Assembly (NCBI GenBank): GCA_027011835.1
Contig: JALUZN010000018.1
Coordinates: forward strand, 1 to 14,867
Source: Draconibacterium sp.
GTDB lineage: Bacteria > Bacteroidota > Bacteroidia > Bacteroidales > Prolixibacteraceae
Direction of reading: 5' to 3'
Length of the DNA: 14,867 bases
Shown: positions 6,845 through 13,347 of the stretch, in pieces
How positions within the stretch are numbered: the first letter of the stretch is position 1
Layout: each line of letters opens with the position of its first letter
Program-made: the position numbers and the translations under genes
Notes under the pieces: model-generated
Databases searched by the model: none
Told to the model about the DNA's origin: nothing
The model's input: the letters and a program-made list of their open reading frames with translations, nothing else

Positions 6845-8152
6845 CTATTTTTTTAATCGTTTTCTTTTTAGTTTTTTTAAATCGGCTTCCAGCTTTTTAA
6901 TCTTCTCTTCTTTAAGTGCAATTGTTTTCTGAAGTGCTGCCATCTCTTTTTCCACTTTCCCTTCGGGAATAAGTGCATCGAGCCGCAGTTTAAAATCGCT
7001 TAAAACATTCATGTAATTAATAAATGCTTCGTAGGGCGAGTCGAAAGGATTAAAGTAGCTGTGTACTTCGCCATCGGAGAAATATTTGGTTGACATATAA
7101 TAAAAGTGGTCGGAAACTTGCAGGTAGTTCCAATCTTTTATCAATTTCAAATCGGTGCATTTTCCCATTCTTTCTTTTAGCTCGTATAATTTTTCGAATG
7201 CCTCTTTTTGCATTTTATTTCCAAGCCACGCTGTTAAATCGCGTTCTTCGTCGGCCCACGAAATCGGACTTGGAACACTAACAACCGAAACGGGCTGCAG
7301 CTCGTCGACCACTTCGGCTGGTGTTGCAAATTTCAGTGCTTTGTTTTCGATAACTTTTTTCGAAAATGCTTCAAGGAAATCGAAAATGCCACTCTCTTTG
7401 GGTTGCCTTTCGCCAAACGATTCGTAACTAAAAAACAGGTTTATAACCTCTTCGTTGGGCTTGGTACTTTCAATACGGTTAATAAATTTATCGGCTGTTA
7501 ATGGATAGTCGGGCAGGTTTGTGTCGGAAAACCGGAACGAAATATCGTCGCTTAATTTAAAGTTTCTCATTAAAATTTTCAGCCGGTTATTTATTGCATT
7601 TACATACAAAAAGTTAGGACTTTTCCAGCCGAGTACATGTTTTGCCCCTTCGGTAAGCATGGCTTTGTAGCCCATTCGCGCAATTTCGGCACCCAGTTCA
7701 TCCGAGTAAATCATTTCTGTATTTCTGAAAACTCGTGGTTTTTGCCCGAAGAGTTCAATTATTTTTTGGTCGTGTAATTTTACCTGACGTTCAAAAATGT
7801 CGCTGTCTTTTAACGATGCCAGCGAGTGCGAATAGGTTTCTGCCAAAAACTCAACACATCCTGTTTTTGCCAATTTCTGAAACGATTCTATTACTTCGGG
7901 GGCGTACAATGCAAACTGTTCGAGTGCCAGCCCGGTAATGGAAAAGGCCACTTTAAATTTCCCTTCCAATTCGTCGACCAACTTTAACAGCAGCTCGTTT
8001 GTGGGCAAATAACTTCTCTCCGCAATTCGCTTCATTATTGTTTCGTTGGTATAATCGTCGTAATAGTAGTGGTCGTTACCAATGTCGAAAAACCTGTACC
8101 GTCGATGCCGGAAAGGTTGATGAACCTGAAAAAACAGACAAACTGATTTCAT
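6845..8152 (-). CDS. GH57 alpha-amylase-like protein with the catalytic Asp position substituted
   Basis: The 435-residue protein is a GH57 homologue. The family regions appear in order: HQPFR (11-15), the GCVEFLAETYSHSL block (98-111), FRNTEMIYSDELG (142-154) with the probable nucleophile Glu146, and the fourth region LFFSYESFGERQ (239-250). In active alpha-amylase-type members that last block reads like MDYETFGEHQ and carries the general-acid Asp. Here the aligned residue is Ser242 (codon AGT, 7429-7427), and the His is Arg249. GH57 alpha-amylase-like homologues lacking one or both catalytic residues are known, and as I recall the Bacteroides one in the same gene context is among them. The C-terminus (about 398-433) is a Lys/Glu-rich predicted coiled coil, useful for binding a partner or polymer. 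It sits 57 bp after the glycosyltransferase gene in the same operon. Hydrolysis is doubtful; a structural or regulatory role in glycogen metabolism is inference. Confidence 0.85.
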   Translation of the reverse strand: MKSVCLFFQVHQPFRHRRYRFFDIGNDHYYYDDYTNETIMKRIAERSYLPTNELLLKLVDELEGKFKVAFSITGLALEQFALYAPEVIESFQKLAKTGCVEFLAETYSHSLASLKDSDIFERQVKLHDQKIIELFGQKPRVFRNTEMIYSDELGAEIARMGYKAMLTEGAKHVLGWKSPNFLYVNAINNRLKILMRNFKLSDDISFRFSDTNLPDYPLTADKFINRIESTKPNEEVINLFFSYESFGERQPKESGIFDFLEAFSKKVIENKALKFATPAEVVDELQPVSVVSVPSPISWADEERDLTAWLGNKMQKEAFEKLYELKERMGKCTDLKLIKDWNYLQVSDHFYYMSTKYFSDGEVHSYFNPFDSPYEAFINYMNVLSDFKLRLDALIPEGKVEKEMAALQKTIALKEEKIKKLEADLKKLKRKRLKK

Positions 8153-8209
8153 TTTGAATTGAGATTTATATTGTTTAGTAACAGTTTCATTCGTTGTTTT
8201 GTTTTATTT

Positions 8210-9499
8210 CTATTTACCAATAACCGATTTGTAAATGTTGGATACTTTTTGTGCCGAGTTTATCCATTTTAAATTATCTACTTCTGTTTTTCCTTCTGCT
8301 TTAAAATGTTTCGACAGAGCTTGATAATTTAATAAACCATGAATTGCATCGGCCATTGCATAGGTGTCCCAGAAATCGACTTTAATGGCATTTTTTATAA
8401 TTTCGGAAACGCCCGATTGATTTGAGATGATTACCGGAACTTTCGACTGCATGGCTTCCAGAGGGACAATCCCAAAAGGTTCGGAAACCGACGGCATAAC
8501 AAATACGTCGGTTAGTTCGAACAGATGATGCACGTTGTTCTCGTCGAGAAATCCGGTAAAGTGAAAGCGGTCGGAAATGCCCAATTCGGCTGTTCGGGCA
8601 ATCATTGCATTCATCATGTCGCCACTGCCGGCCATAATAAACCTAACGTTATGTAGCTTTTTAAGTACCAGGTTTGCTGCTTCAATAAAATACTCGGGGC
8701 CTTTTTGATGCGTAATCCGACCTAAAAAAGTTACAATTTTTTCGTCGGTTTGTTTGGGGCGAACTGCTGAGTTTTTTTTAAAAAGAGGTTCAACAGCATT
8801 GTAAACGGTGGTTACTTTTTGCGGAGGAATACCATATTTTTCGATTACAGTTTTTTTTGTGAAGTTGCTTACTGTAATTACTTTATCGGCCTGTTCCATT
8901 CCTTCGCGCTCTATTGCATAAATTTTATTGTTAATGTTGTCGCCACTCCGGTCGAACTCGGTTGCATGTACATGTACAACAAGTGGTTTCCCCGAAATGG
9001 CTTTTGCTGCAATCCCGGCCGGGTAAGCTAACCAGTCGTGTGCATGAATAATATCGAACTCCGAATTTTTAGCCAGCACTTCCGAAACGGCTGCATAATT
9101 GTAAATCTCCTCGAAAAGATTTCCTCCGTAATTTCCGCTAAAATTAATTTTATACCCTTCGTCGGTTTTTATAAAACGGAGTTTCTTTGAATATTTCCCG
9201 CTTTTTAGTTCCCAGAATTCATCTTCGTCGATGTATGGAATTAAAGGAGAATCGACTTCGTAATAATCTATTTTTTTTTGAATTGAATTAAACTGAACTT
9301 CGGTTTTTGCAATAGGAATGTTGTTTGCTCCAATTAATTGCATGGCCGACTGGTCTTCGTCGCCAAAAGCTTTTGGCACTACAAAAGTAACATCAATGTT
9401 GTTTAGCCCGGCCAGTCCTTTTGTCAAGCCGTAGCAGGCAGTACCAAGTCCTCCCGAAATATGCGGAGGGAATTCCCATCCAAACATTAATACTTTCAT
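8210..9499 (-). CDS. Glycogen synthase-like glycosyltransferase (GT-B fold, short GT5/GT4 type)
   Basis: It probably transfers glucose from a nucleotide sugar to alpha-glucan chains in the cytoplasm. The 429-residue protein starts MKVLMFGWEFPPHISGGLGT, with the GGLGT loop at 16-20. It then has IIHAHDWLAYPAG (150-162) and VVHVHATEFDR (174-184). The C-terminal Rossmann domain has FLGRITHQKGPEYFIEAA (258-275) with Arg261 and Lys266. It ends with the E-x7-E motif in SEPFGIVPLEA (Glu340 and Glu348). All donor-binding motifs look intact. It is shorter than E. coli-type GlgA (about 477 residues) and close in size to archaeal glycogen synthases. It starts 26 bp after the debranching gene stop, so co-transcription is likely. 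A general GT4 glycosyltransferase is the alternative; the neighbouring debranching, GH57 and phosphorylase genes favour glycogen. Confidence 0.87.
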   Translation of the reverse strand: MKVLMFGWEFPPHISGGLGTACYGLTKGLAGLNNIDVTFVVPKAFGDEDQSAMQLIGANNIPIAKTEVQFNSIQKKIDYYEVDSPLIPYIDEDEFWELKSGKYSKKLRFIKTDEGYKINFSGNYGGNLFEEIYNYAAVSEVLAKNSEFDIIHAHDWLAYPAGIAAKAISGKPLVVHVHATEFDRSGDNINNKIYAIEREGMEQADKVITVSNFTKKTVIEKYGIPPQKVTTVYNAVEPLFKKNSAVRPKQTDEKIVTFLGRITHQKGPEYFIEAANLVLKKLHNVRFIMAGSGDMMNAMIARTAELGISDRFHFTGFLDENNVHHLFELTDVFVMPSVSEPFGIVPLEAMQSKVPVIISNQSGVSEIIKNAIKVDFWDTYAMADAIHGLLNYQALSKHFKAEGKTEVDNLKWINSAQKVSNIYKSVIGK

Positions 9500-9525
9500 T
9501 GTGTTCCTTTTTTATTCTGAAAAAA

Positions 9526-11472
9526 CTAGTTTTTATAATCTTCGATTAACTGTGTTGCATAAATAACTCCGGCGACGTTCCACGCCTGCGAAATGGCTCC
9601 CTTTGCGCGGTGTGGCGGATTGCCGTTGTATGTTTCCGAAATGGTTCCAATGCCATGTTCGGCCAGCTCTTCTTCGAACCCTTCAATAATACGGGTTACA
9701 AAAGTCAGCCCGCCCTGTTTGTGAATTTTTAAATATCCTTCAACAAAAAACTGAATTAACCACGGCCAAACAGCACCATTGTGCATTGCCGATTCGCGCT
9801 CGGCAGCACCGCCTTCAACCACGCCTTTATAGCGAATATGGTCGGGCGAAAGCGTACGCAGCCCGCGTTTTGTCAGCAATTTCTTTTTGGCAACACTCAG
9901 AACCATTTTTTGCTGCTCTTTGGTTAGCGGCGAGTAGTCGAGTGCAGTTGCAATAACCATATTCGGACGAACCGACCAGTCGGCAACGCCTTGTGTAACC
10001 AGGTCGGCAAGGTGCTCGTGCCCTTCGTTCCAAAATGTTTGATTAAATGCTGTGCCTACTTTTTTCACCCAACCTTTCCACTGTTCAATAAATTGTTCGT
10101 CGCCAACCATATCGGCAATATCGAGGGCAAAACAGATGGCGTTAAACCAAAGTGCATTTATTTCCACCGGCATTCCTTCGCGTTTTGTAACCGGCATTCC
10201 GTTTGCATAGGCGTTCATCCAGGTAAGTGCCGTTTTCTCTTTTCCGACATAAATTAACCCGGCTTTTGTTATGTGAATTCCCGGCGATTTAGACTGTATA
10301 AACGAATTAAAAACAGCTTTAATTACATGCCCGTAATTTCGCCAAATCTCCTTTGGTTTTTGGTGAACTTTAAAATATTGCTGAATAGCCCAAATGTACC
10401 ACAGCGACGAGTCGGCAGAGTTAAACTGAGGATTCTCGGAATAGATATTTTCGGGGAAAAGGCCGTTTTTTAAAAAAGGCGAATAGGTATTTAGAACTTT
10501 TTTAAAGATGGAAACATCGTTTAATGCAATGGCAATTCCGGGTAACGAAATCAATGCTTGCCGGGTAATGCAATTGTACCATGGAAATCCGGCAATAATA
10601 TTTGTACTCGTTTTTTTACGGATTACAAATTGAGTGGCGGCATTTTTTAGCGAGCTCATAAAATCGAGTTGCTCGCTACGTTTTTTCAGCTCCTTTGTAA
10701 ACCGTTGTTTTAACGAAACCGGCCTTGTCTCTTTTGTTCCTGCAGCAAATATTATCGATTCGCCTTTTTTTATGGTTACTTCGAAATACCCCGGAACCAG
10801 CAGGTCTTCAAGATAATCGTATCCGCGGTTTAATTCTTTTAAATACTCAACATTGTAGTACCAGTCGGGAGCATGAACATATTCGACCTTTTTGTTAAAC
10901 TGCATAAAAAGTTTGGGAAATCCGTCGTACAACCTCATACTAATGCCGTTGTTTGCTGTTGTGTATTTTGTATTTGCAAACATATTTGCTTTGCTGAGGT
11001 GGTGAATATTTCGAAATGCGAGAAACGGTTTAAACCGCAAAGTTGTTGGCAATTGGGCCTCTTCTAATGTGTAGCGAACCAATACCTGTTCCTCGTTTTC
11101 AACAAGAATCCGCTCTTTTGTTAGTACAGCGCCTCCAACGCGGAAGGTTGTTTTTGGAATCTTTTCGACTACAATGTCGCGAATATATTTATGCCCTTTG
11201 GGATTGTACGTTCCTCCCCGGTAGCGATGAATTCCCAGATTAAACTCCGCTCCGTTTTGAATTATTGTTTCGTCGAGAGCCGAGAGAAGCACATGTTTTT
11301 CGTTGCCAAAGTTTTCGATGGGGCACACCAATAATCCATGATATTTGCGGGTATTGCATCCGGCTAAAGTTGTGCTGCTGTACGACCCTGCACGGTTTGA
11401 ACGAATGACCTCTTTGGGTAACGAGTATTCTAAATTAATTAATTGTTCTTTATCGAATTTAATGTAACTCAT
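9526..11472 (-). CDS. Glycogen debranching enzyme (amylo-alpha-1,6-glucosidase, GH133-like)
   Basis: It is expected to remove alpha-1,6 branch stubs from glycogen. The 648-residue protein has the N-terminal domain typical of prokaryotic debranching enzymes, with SNRAGSYSSTTLAGCNTRKY (25-44) and HGLLV. The alpha/alpha-barrel catalytic domain starts near 275. It contains AGFPWYNCITRQALISLPG (294-312), TALTWMNAYANG (414-425), PVEINALWFNA (435-445), DWSVRPNM (498-505), GAVWPWLIQFF (566-576) and a C-terminal ISETYNGNPPHRAKGA block (611-626). Three sites differ from the form I recall in well-studied members: GRD is TRQ (303-305), TWMD is TWMN (Asn420) and FDG is YNG (Asn616). The Asn in TWMN may be normal in this phylum. 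It is the first gene of the glucan operon. The ATG at 11472 is preceded by a short hairpin and a promoter-like box. Confidence 0.9.
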   Translation of the reverse strand: MSYIKFDKEQLINLEYSLPKEVIRSNRAGSYSSTTLAGCNTRKYHGLLVCPIENFGNEKHVLLSALDETIIQNGAEFNLGIHRYRGGTYNPKGHKYIRDIVVEKIPKTTFRVGGAVLTKERILVENEEQVLVRYTLEEAQLPTTLRFKPFLAFRNIHHLSKANMFANTKYTTANNGISMRLYDGFPKLFMQFNKKVEYVHAPDWYYNVEYLKELNRGYDYLEDLLVPGYFEVTIKKGESIIFAAGTKETRPVSLKQRFTKELKKRSEQLDFMSSLKNAATQFVIRKKTSTNIIAGFPWYNCITRQALISLPGIAIALNDVSIFKKVLNTYSPFLKNGLFPENIYSENPQFNSADSSLWYIWAIQQYFKVHQKPKEIWRNYGHVIKAVFNSFIQSKSPGIHITKAGLIYVGKEKTALTWMNAYANGMPVTKREGMPVEINALWFNAICFALDIADMVGDEQFIEQWKGWVKKVGTAFNQTFWNEGHEHLADLVTQGVADWSVRPNMVIATALDYSPLTKEQQKMVLSVAKKKLLTKRGLRTLSPDHIRYKGVVEGGAAERESAMHNGAVWPWLIQFFVEGYLKIHKQGGLTFVTRIIEGFEEELAEHGIGTISETYNGNPPHRAKGAISQAWNVAGVIYATQLIEDYKN

Positions 11473-11478
11473 GGTTTC

Positions 11479-11499
11479 AATACTTTATATTGAAGTATT
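11479..11499 (-). other. Small hairpin in the leader of the debranching gene
   Basis: AATACTT and AAGTATT (7-bp arms, 7-base spacer) form a perfect inverted repeat six bases before the ATG at 11472. On the mRNA it could partly shield the start region. It could also be a chance AT-rich hairpin or a protein-binding site. Confidence 0.25.
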
Positions 11500-11522
11500 C
11501 AGGTTAAGTAATTATTCCCTTT

Positions 11523-11530
11523 CAAAGTTA
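11523..11530 (-). promoter_or_regulatory. Possible -7 promoter box (TAACTTTG) for the glucan operon, overlapping the GSCFA stop codon
   Basis: On the minus strand 11530-11523 reads TAACTTTG, an exact TAnnTTTG match, and its first three bases are the stop codon of the GSCFA gene. It would give a leader of about 45 bases to the debranching gene. No good -33 element is visible, so transcription from the GSCFA gene is an alternative. Confidence 0.3.
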
Positions 11531-12526
11531 AACTTTCAATTGATTTTGTAATGCCTCTTTTTCGTTAATAAAGTTGAAAAACGGATATTTTTTTTCAATC
11601 ATTTCAAGTTTCGATAATTGCTTTCGTACAAAATCCTGATGTTCTTTTGTATGAATGTTAAACGGTCGGTGAAGGGTTGAGGCTACAATTTTTTGAACTT
11701 TTTTTGAGATTTTTTGGCTCTCTTCTAAAATGAATGCTGCCTCAAATTTCTCCCAAATGTGTTGAATGGCCACATCGGAAAGATGAATCATGTCGGGAGC
11801 ATAAAAACGGTAGTCGCGCAATTCGTCCATCACAATTTCGTACGACGGGAAATAGGCACAACTATCGATATTGCTTTTTATAATCCGGTCGATGGCAAGT
11901 GAAAGTGTGGCTTTACTGCGCTGATTTTCAGTGGCCCCGTCTTTCCAGTGCCGGATTGGACTAACGGTAAAAATAACTTTTAATGCGGGGTTAATCTTTT
12001 TAATATCAGTTAGTAATTTCTCATATTCCTTAACAATCTCATCCACCGACAGGCGAACCCGTTCGAACTCTTTTGCCGGAATTTTATGGCAGTTCGAAAC
12101 CGTTTTCCCGGTTGCTTTGTATTTGTAAACCCACGCTGTACCGAAAGTGATAAAAAGAAAGTTGGCATTTTTTAGGTACTCTGCCGAAGATTCAATTCTA
12201 TTATTAATTGTTTGCAGTGTTGCGTTTTTATCGGCCAACGAGAATTTCCCGTGGTGGTAAAAGCTGTGCCATAAACCGTTGTATTGAATTAAATCGTTGC
12301 CGGTGAACTCTTTTTTGTTCAGTAAAATTTTTATCCCGTTTGCCACCGAAAGCGGGTTGTATAAAATTCCAAACGGATTAATATCGACGTTGTATTTTAA
12401 TGCAGCCATTTTATTGCCCACGTTTTCGGTAAAACACGAACCCATAAAAATGTTCTGTTTTGAATATCCGGTTTTCCATTCGAATTTTGGTATATCAACT
12501 ATTGTCTGAAATTTTAAATTGGTCAT
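11528..12526 (-). CDS. GSCFA domain-containing protein (SGNH/GDSL-like hydrolase fold)
   Basis: The 332-residue protein has the motif that names the family: FMGSCFTENVG (27-37) with candidate nucleophile Ser30. It then has NPFGILYNPLS (50-60), FITFGTAWVY (125-134), NCHKIP (145-150) and TVSPIRHWKDG (187-197). It ends with a DMIHLS block (245-250) whose Asp245 and His248 fit the D-x-x-H of SGNH hydrolases. No signal peptide is evident, so it is probably cytoplasmic. The length is normal for the family. Substrates of GSCFA proteins are not established as far as I know. It lies 55 bp upstream of the glycogen operon on the same strand, and a carbohydrate esterase or acyltransferase-type role linked to the glucan is only a suggestion. 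Confidence 0.88.
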   Translation of the reverse strand: MTNLKFQTIVDIPKFEWKTGYSKQNIFMGSCFTENVGNKMAALKYNVDINPFGILYNPLSVANGIKILLNKKEFTGNDLIQYNGLWHSFYHHGKFSLADKNATLQTINNRIESSAEYLKNANFLFITFGTAWVYKYKATGKTVSNCHKIPAKEFERVRLSVDEIVKEYEKLLTDIKKINPALKVIFTVSPIRHWKDGATENQRSKATLSLAIDRIIKSNIDSCAYFPSYEIVMDELRDYRFYAPDMIHLSDVAIQHIWEKFEAAFILEESQKISKKVQKIVASTLHRPFNIHTKEHQDFVRKQLSKLEMIEKKYPFFNFINEKEALQNQLKV

Positions 12527-12552
12527 CTGTTAATCTAATTTTTTATTCTGTT

Positions 12553-12600
12553 CTGGTGTGCGATTGCCACATAGCGACCCCTTTGGGGCATTGCGTTCCG
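12553..12600 (+). repeat. REP-like repeat, copy A (48 bp)
   Basis: This copy matches the element at 13292-13339 at 43 of 48 positions. The core folds as GCGA, an unpaired C facing A, CCC, TTTG loop, GGG, bulged C, then TTGC. It lies just downstream of the lipoprotein gene's stop codon, in the gap before the GSCFA gene. Confidence 0.8.
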
Positions 12601-12610
12601 TAAAATTAAA

Positions 12611-12644
12611 CCACACGATGCCTCAAAGGGAGTGTCGGGCACTG
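12611..12644 (-). repeat. Partial inverted copy of the REP-like repeat
   Basis: Read on the minus strand, the core is CTCCCTTTGAGGCATCGTG. This resembles the core of the 48-bp repeat (GACCCCTTTGGGGCATTGCG) and lies in the opposite orientation 10 bp from copy A. It begins 3 bases after the lipoprotein stop codon. The two together form a head-to-head pair like the BIME arrangement of REP elements. The similarity is limited to the core. Confidence 0.5.
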
Positions 12645-12647
12645 TTG

Positions 12648-13172
12648 TTATTCAATTAGTTTATTATCGTTTTTAAATATCTCAATTATTCTGCTATTGT
12701 TTCTGTTATCTGGTATTGCTTGTCCTTCAATAGTTCCAGGGTACCCTAAACGAACTGTAATTTTGTTACCACTACTTGTCATTAAAGGGTCTATCACAAT
12801 CCAGTCGCAAATAGCCGACGAAAGGCTTGGCCAAAAATATCCTGAATAGATAAGCACTCCGTTTGCTTTAACTGCAAAAGCAGCTCCAAAAACAGAGTGT
12901 TCCATATTGTAAATGGTGTTTTTAGCCTTATCTGAAAGCACAAAAGTGTAATTTGTTGAATCATACGAGATAAAATCAGAATAGTGTATTAGGGGAGAGG
13001 CTTGCGTTTTAATTGTTGTTTCATCAATTTGACATGAATTCTCAATCTTTGAGTATGAGTCTACGAGATATAATTCGACTTTACCGTTTGAATTAATATC
13101 ATCTTTTTTGCATCCGGAAGTTAGAATACTTAAAATTCCAATAATTGCGTAGGTAAAAATTTTTCGTTTCAT
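12648..13172 (-). CDS. Small secreted lipoprotein of unknown function, Bacteroidota type
   Basis: The 174-residue protein has a signal peptide with a lipobox LTSGC (Cys21), so it should be lipid-anchored. The cysteine is followed by KKDD, compatible with the K-[DE][DE] form of lipoprotein export signal reported in Bacteroidota for surface display. The mature part is mixed beta-like, with CQIDETTIK (47-55), EHSVFGAAFAVKANGVLIYS (90-109), CDWIVIDPL (121-129) and RLGYPGTIEGQ (141-151). Two further Cys (47 and 121) could form a disulphide. I do not recognise a named domain. I have an impression of similar proteins in other Bacteroidota but cannot verify it. It stands between two REP-like repeats and may follow the upstream T9SS gene. 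Confidence 0.72.
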   Translation of the reverse strand: MKRKIFTYAIIGILSILTSGCKKDDINSNGKVELYLVDSYSKIENSCQIDETTIKTQASPLIHYSDFISYDSTNYTFVLSDKAKNTIYNMEHSVFGAAFAVKANGVLIYSGYFWPSLSSAICDWIVIDPLMTSSGNKITVRLGYPGTIEGQAIPDNRNNSRIIEIFKNDNKLIE

Positions 13173-13291
13173 TGTTTTCGGGTATAAAATAATTGTTTCA
13201 TAATTATGATGACATTTTTCAATTATAGGTTGCGTTGTTTGTACCGAACTTAAATATATTTAGCTATCATCAATTTTAACAAAATCTCTTG

Positions 13292-13339
13292 CTGGTGCGC
13301 GATTGCCACATAGCGATCTCTTTGGAGCATCGCGTTCCG
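13292..13339 (+). repeat. REP-like repeat, copy B (48 bp)
   Basis: This copy starts CTGGTGCGCG and ends GCGTTCCG. It forms a stem GCGAT-CTC, loop TTTG, GAG, bulged C, ATCGC. The four differences from copy A within the stem are pairing-neutral or improve pairing, including one C-G to T-A exchange. It ends 8 bases downstream of the stop codon of the T9SS cargo gene. Confidence 0.8.
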
Positions 13340-13347
13340 ATTATGTA

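Noticed and set aside
13199..13208. Palindrome CATAATTATG upstream of the lipoprotein gene
   Set aside because: Ten A/T-rich bases occur easily by chance in this gap, and no promoter element is placed convincingly around it.
12553..13339. CRISPR array
   Set aside because: Only two full copies of the repeat, separated by about 690 bp containing a gene, and they form hairpins of REP type; there are no regular spacers.
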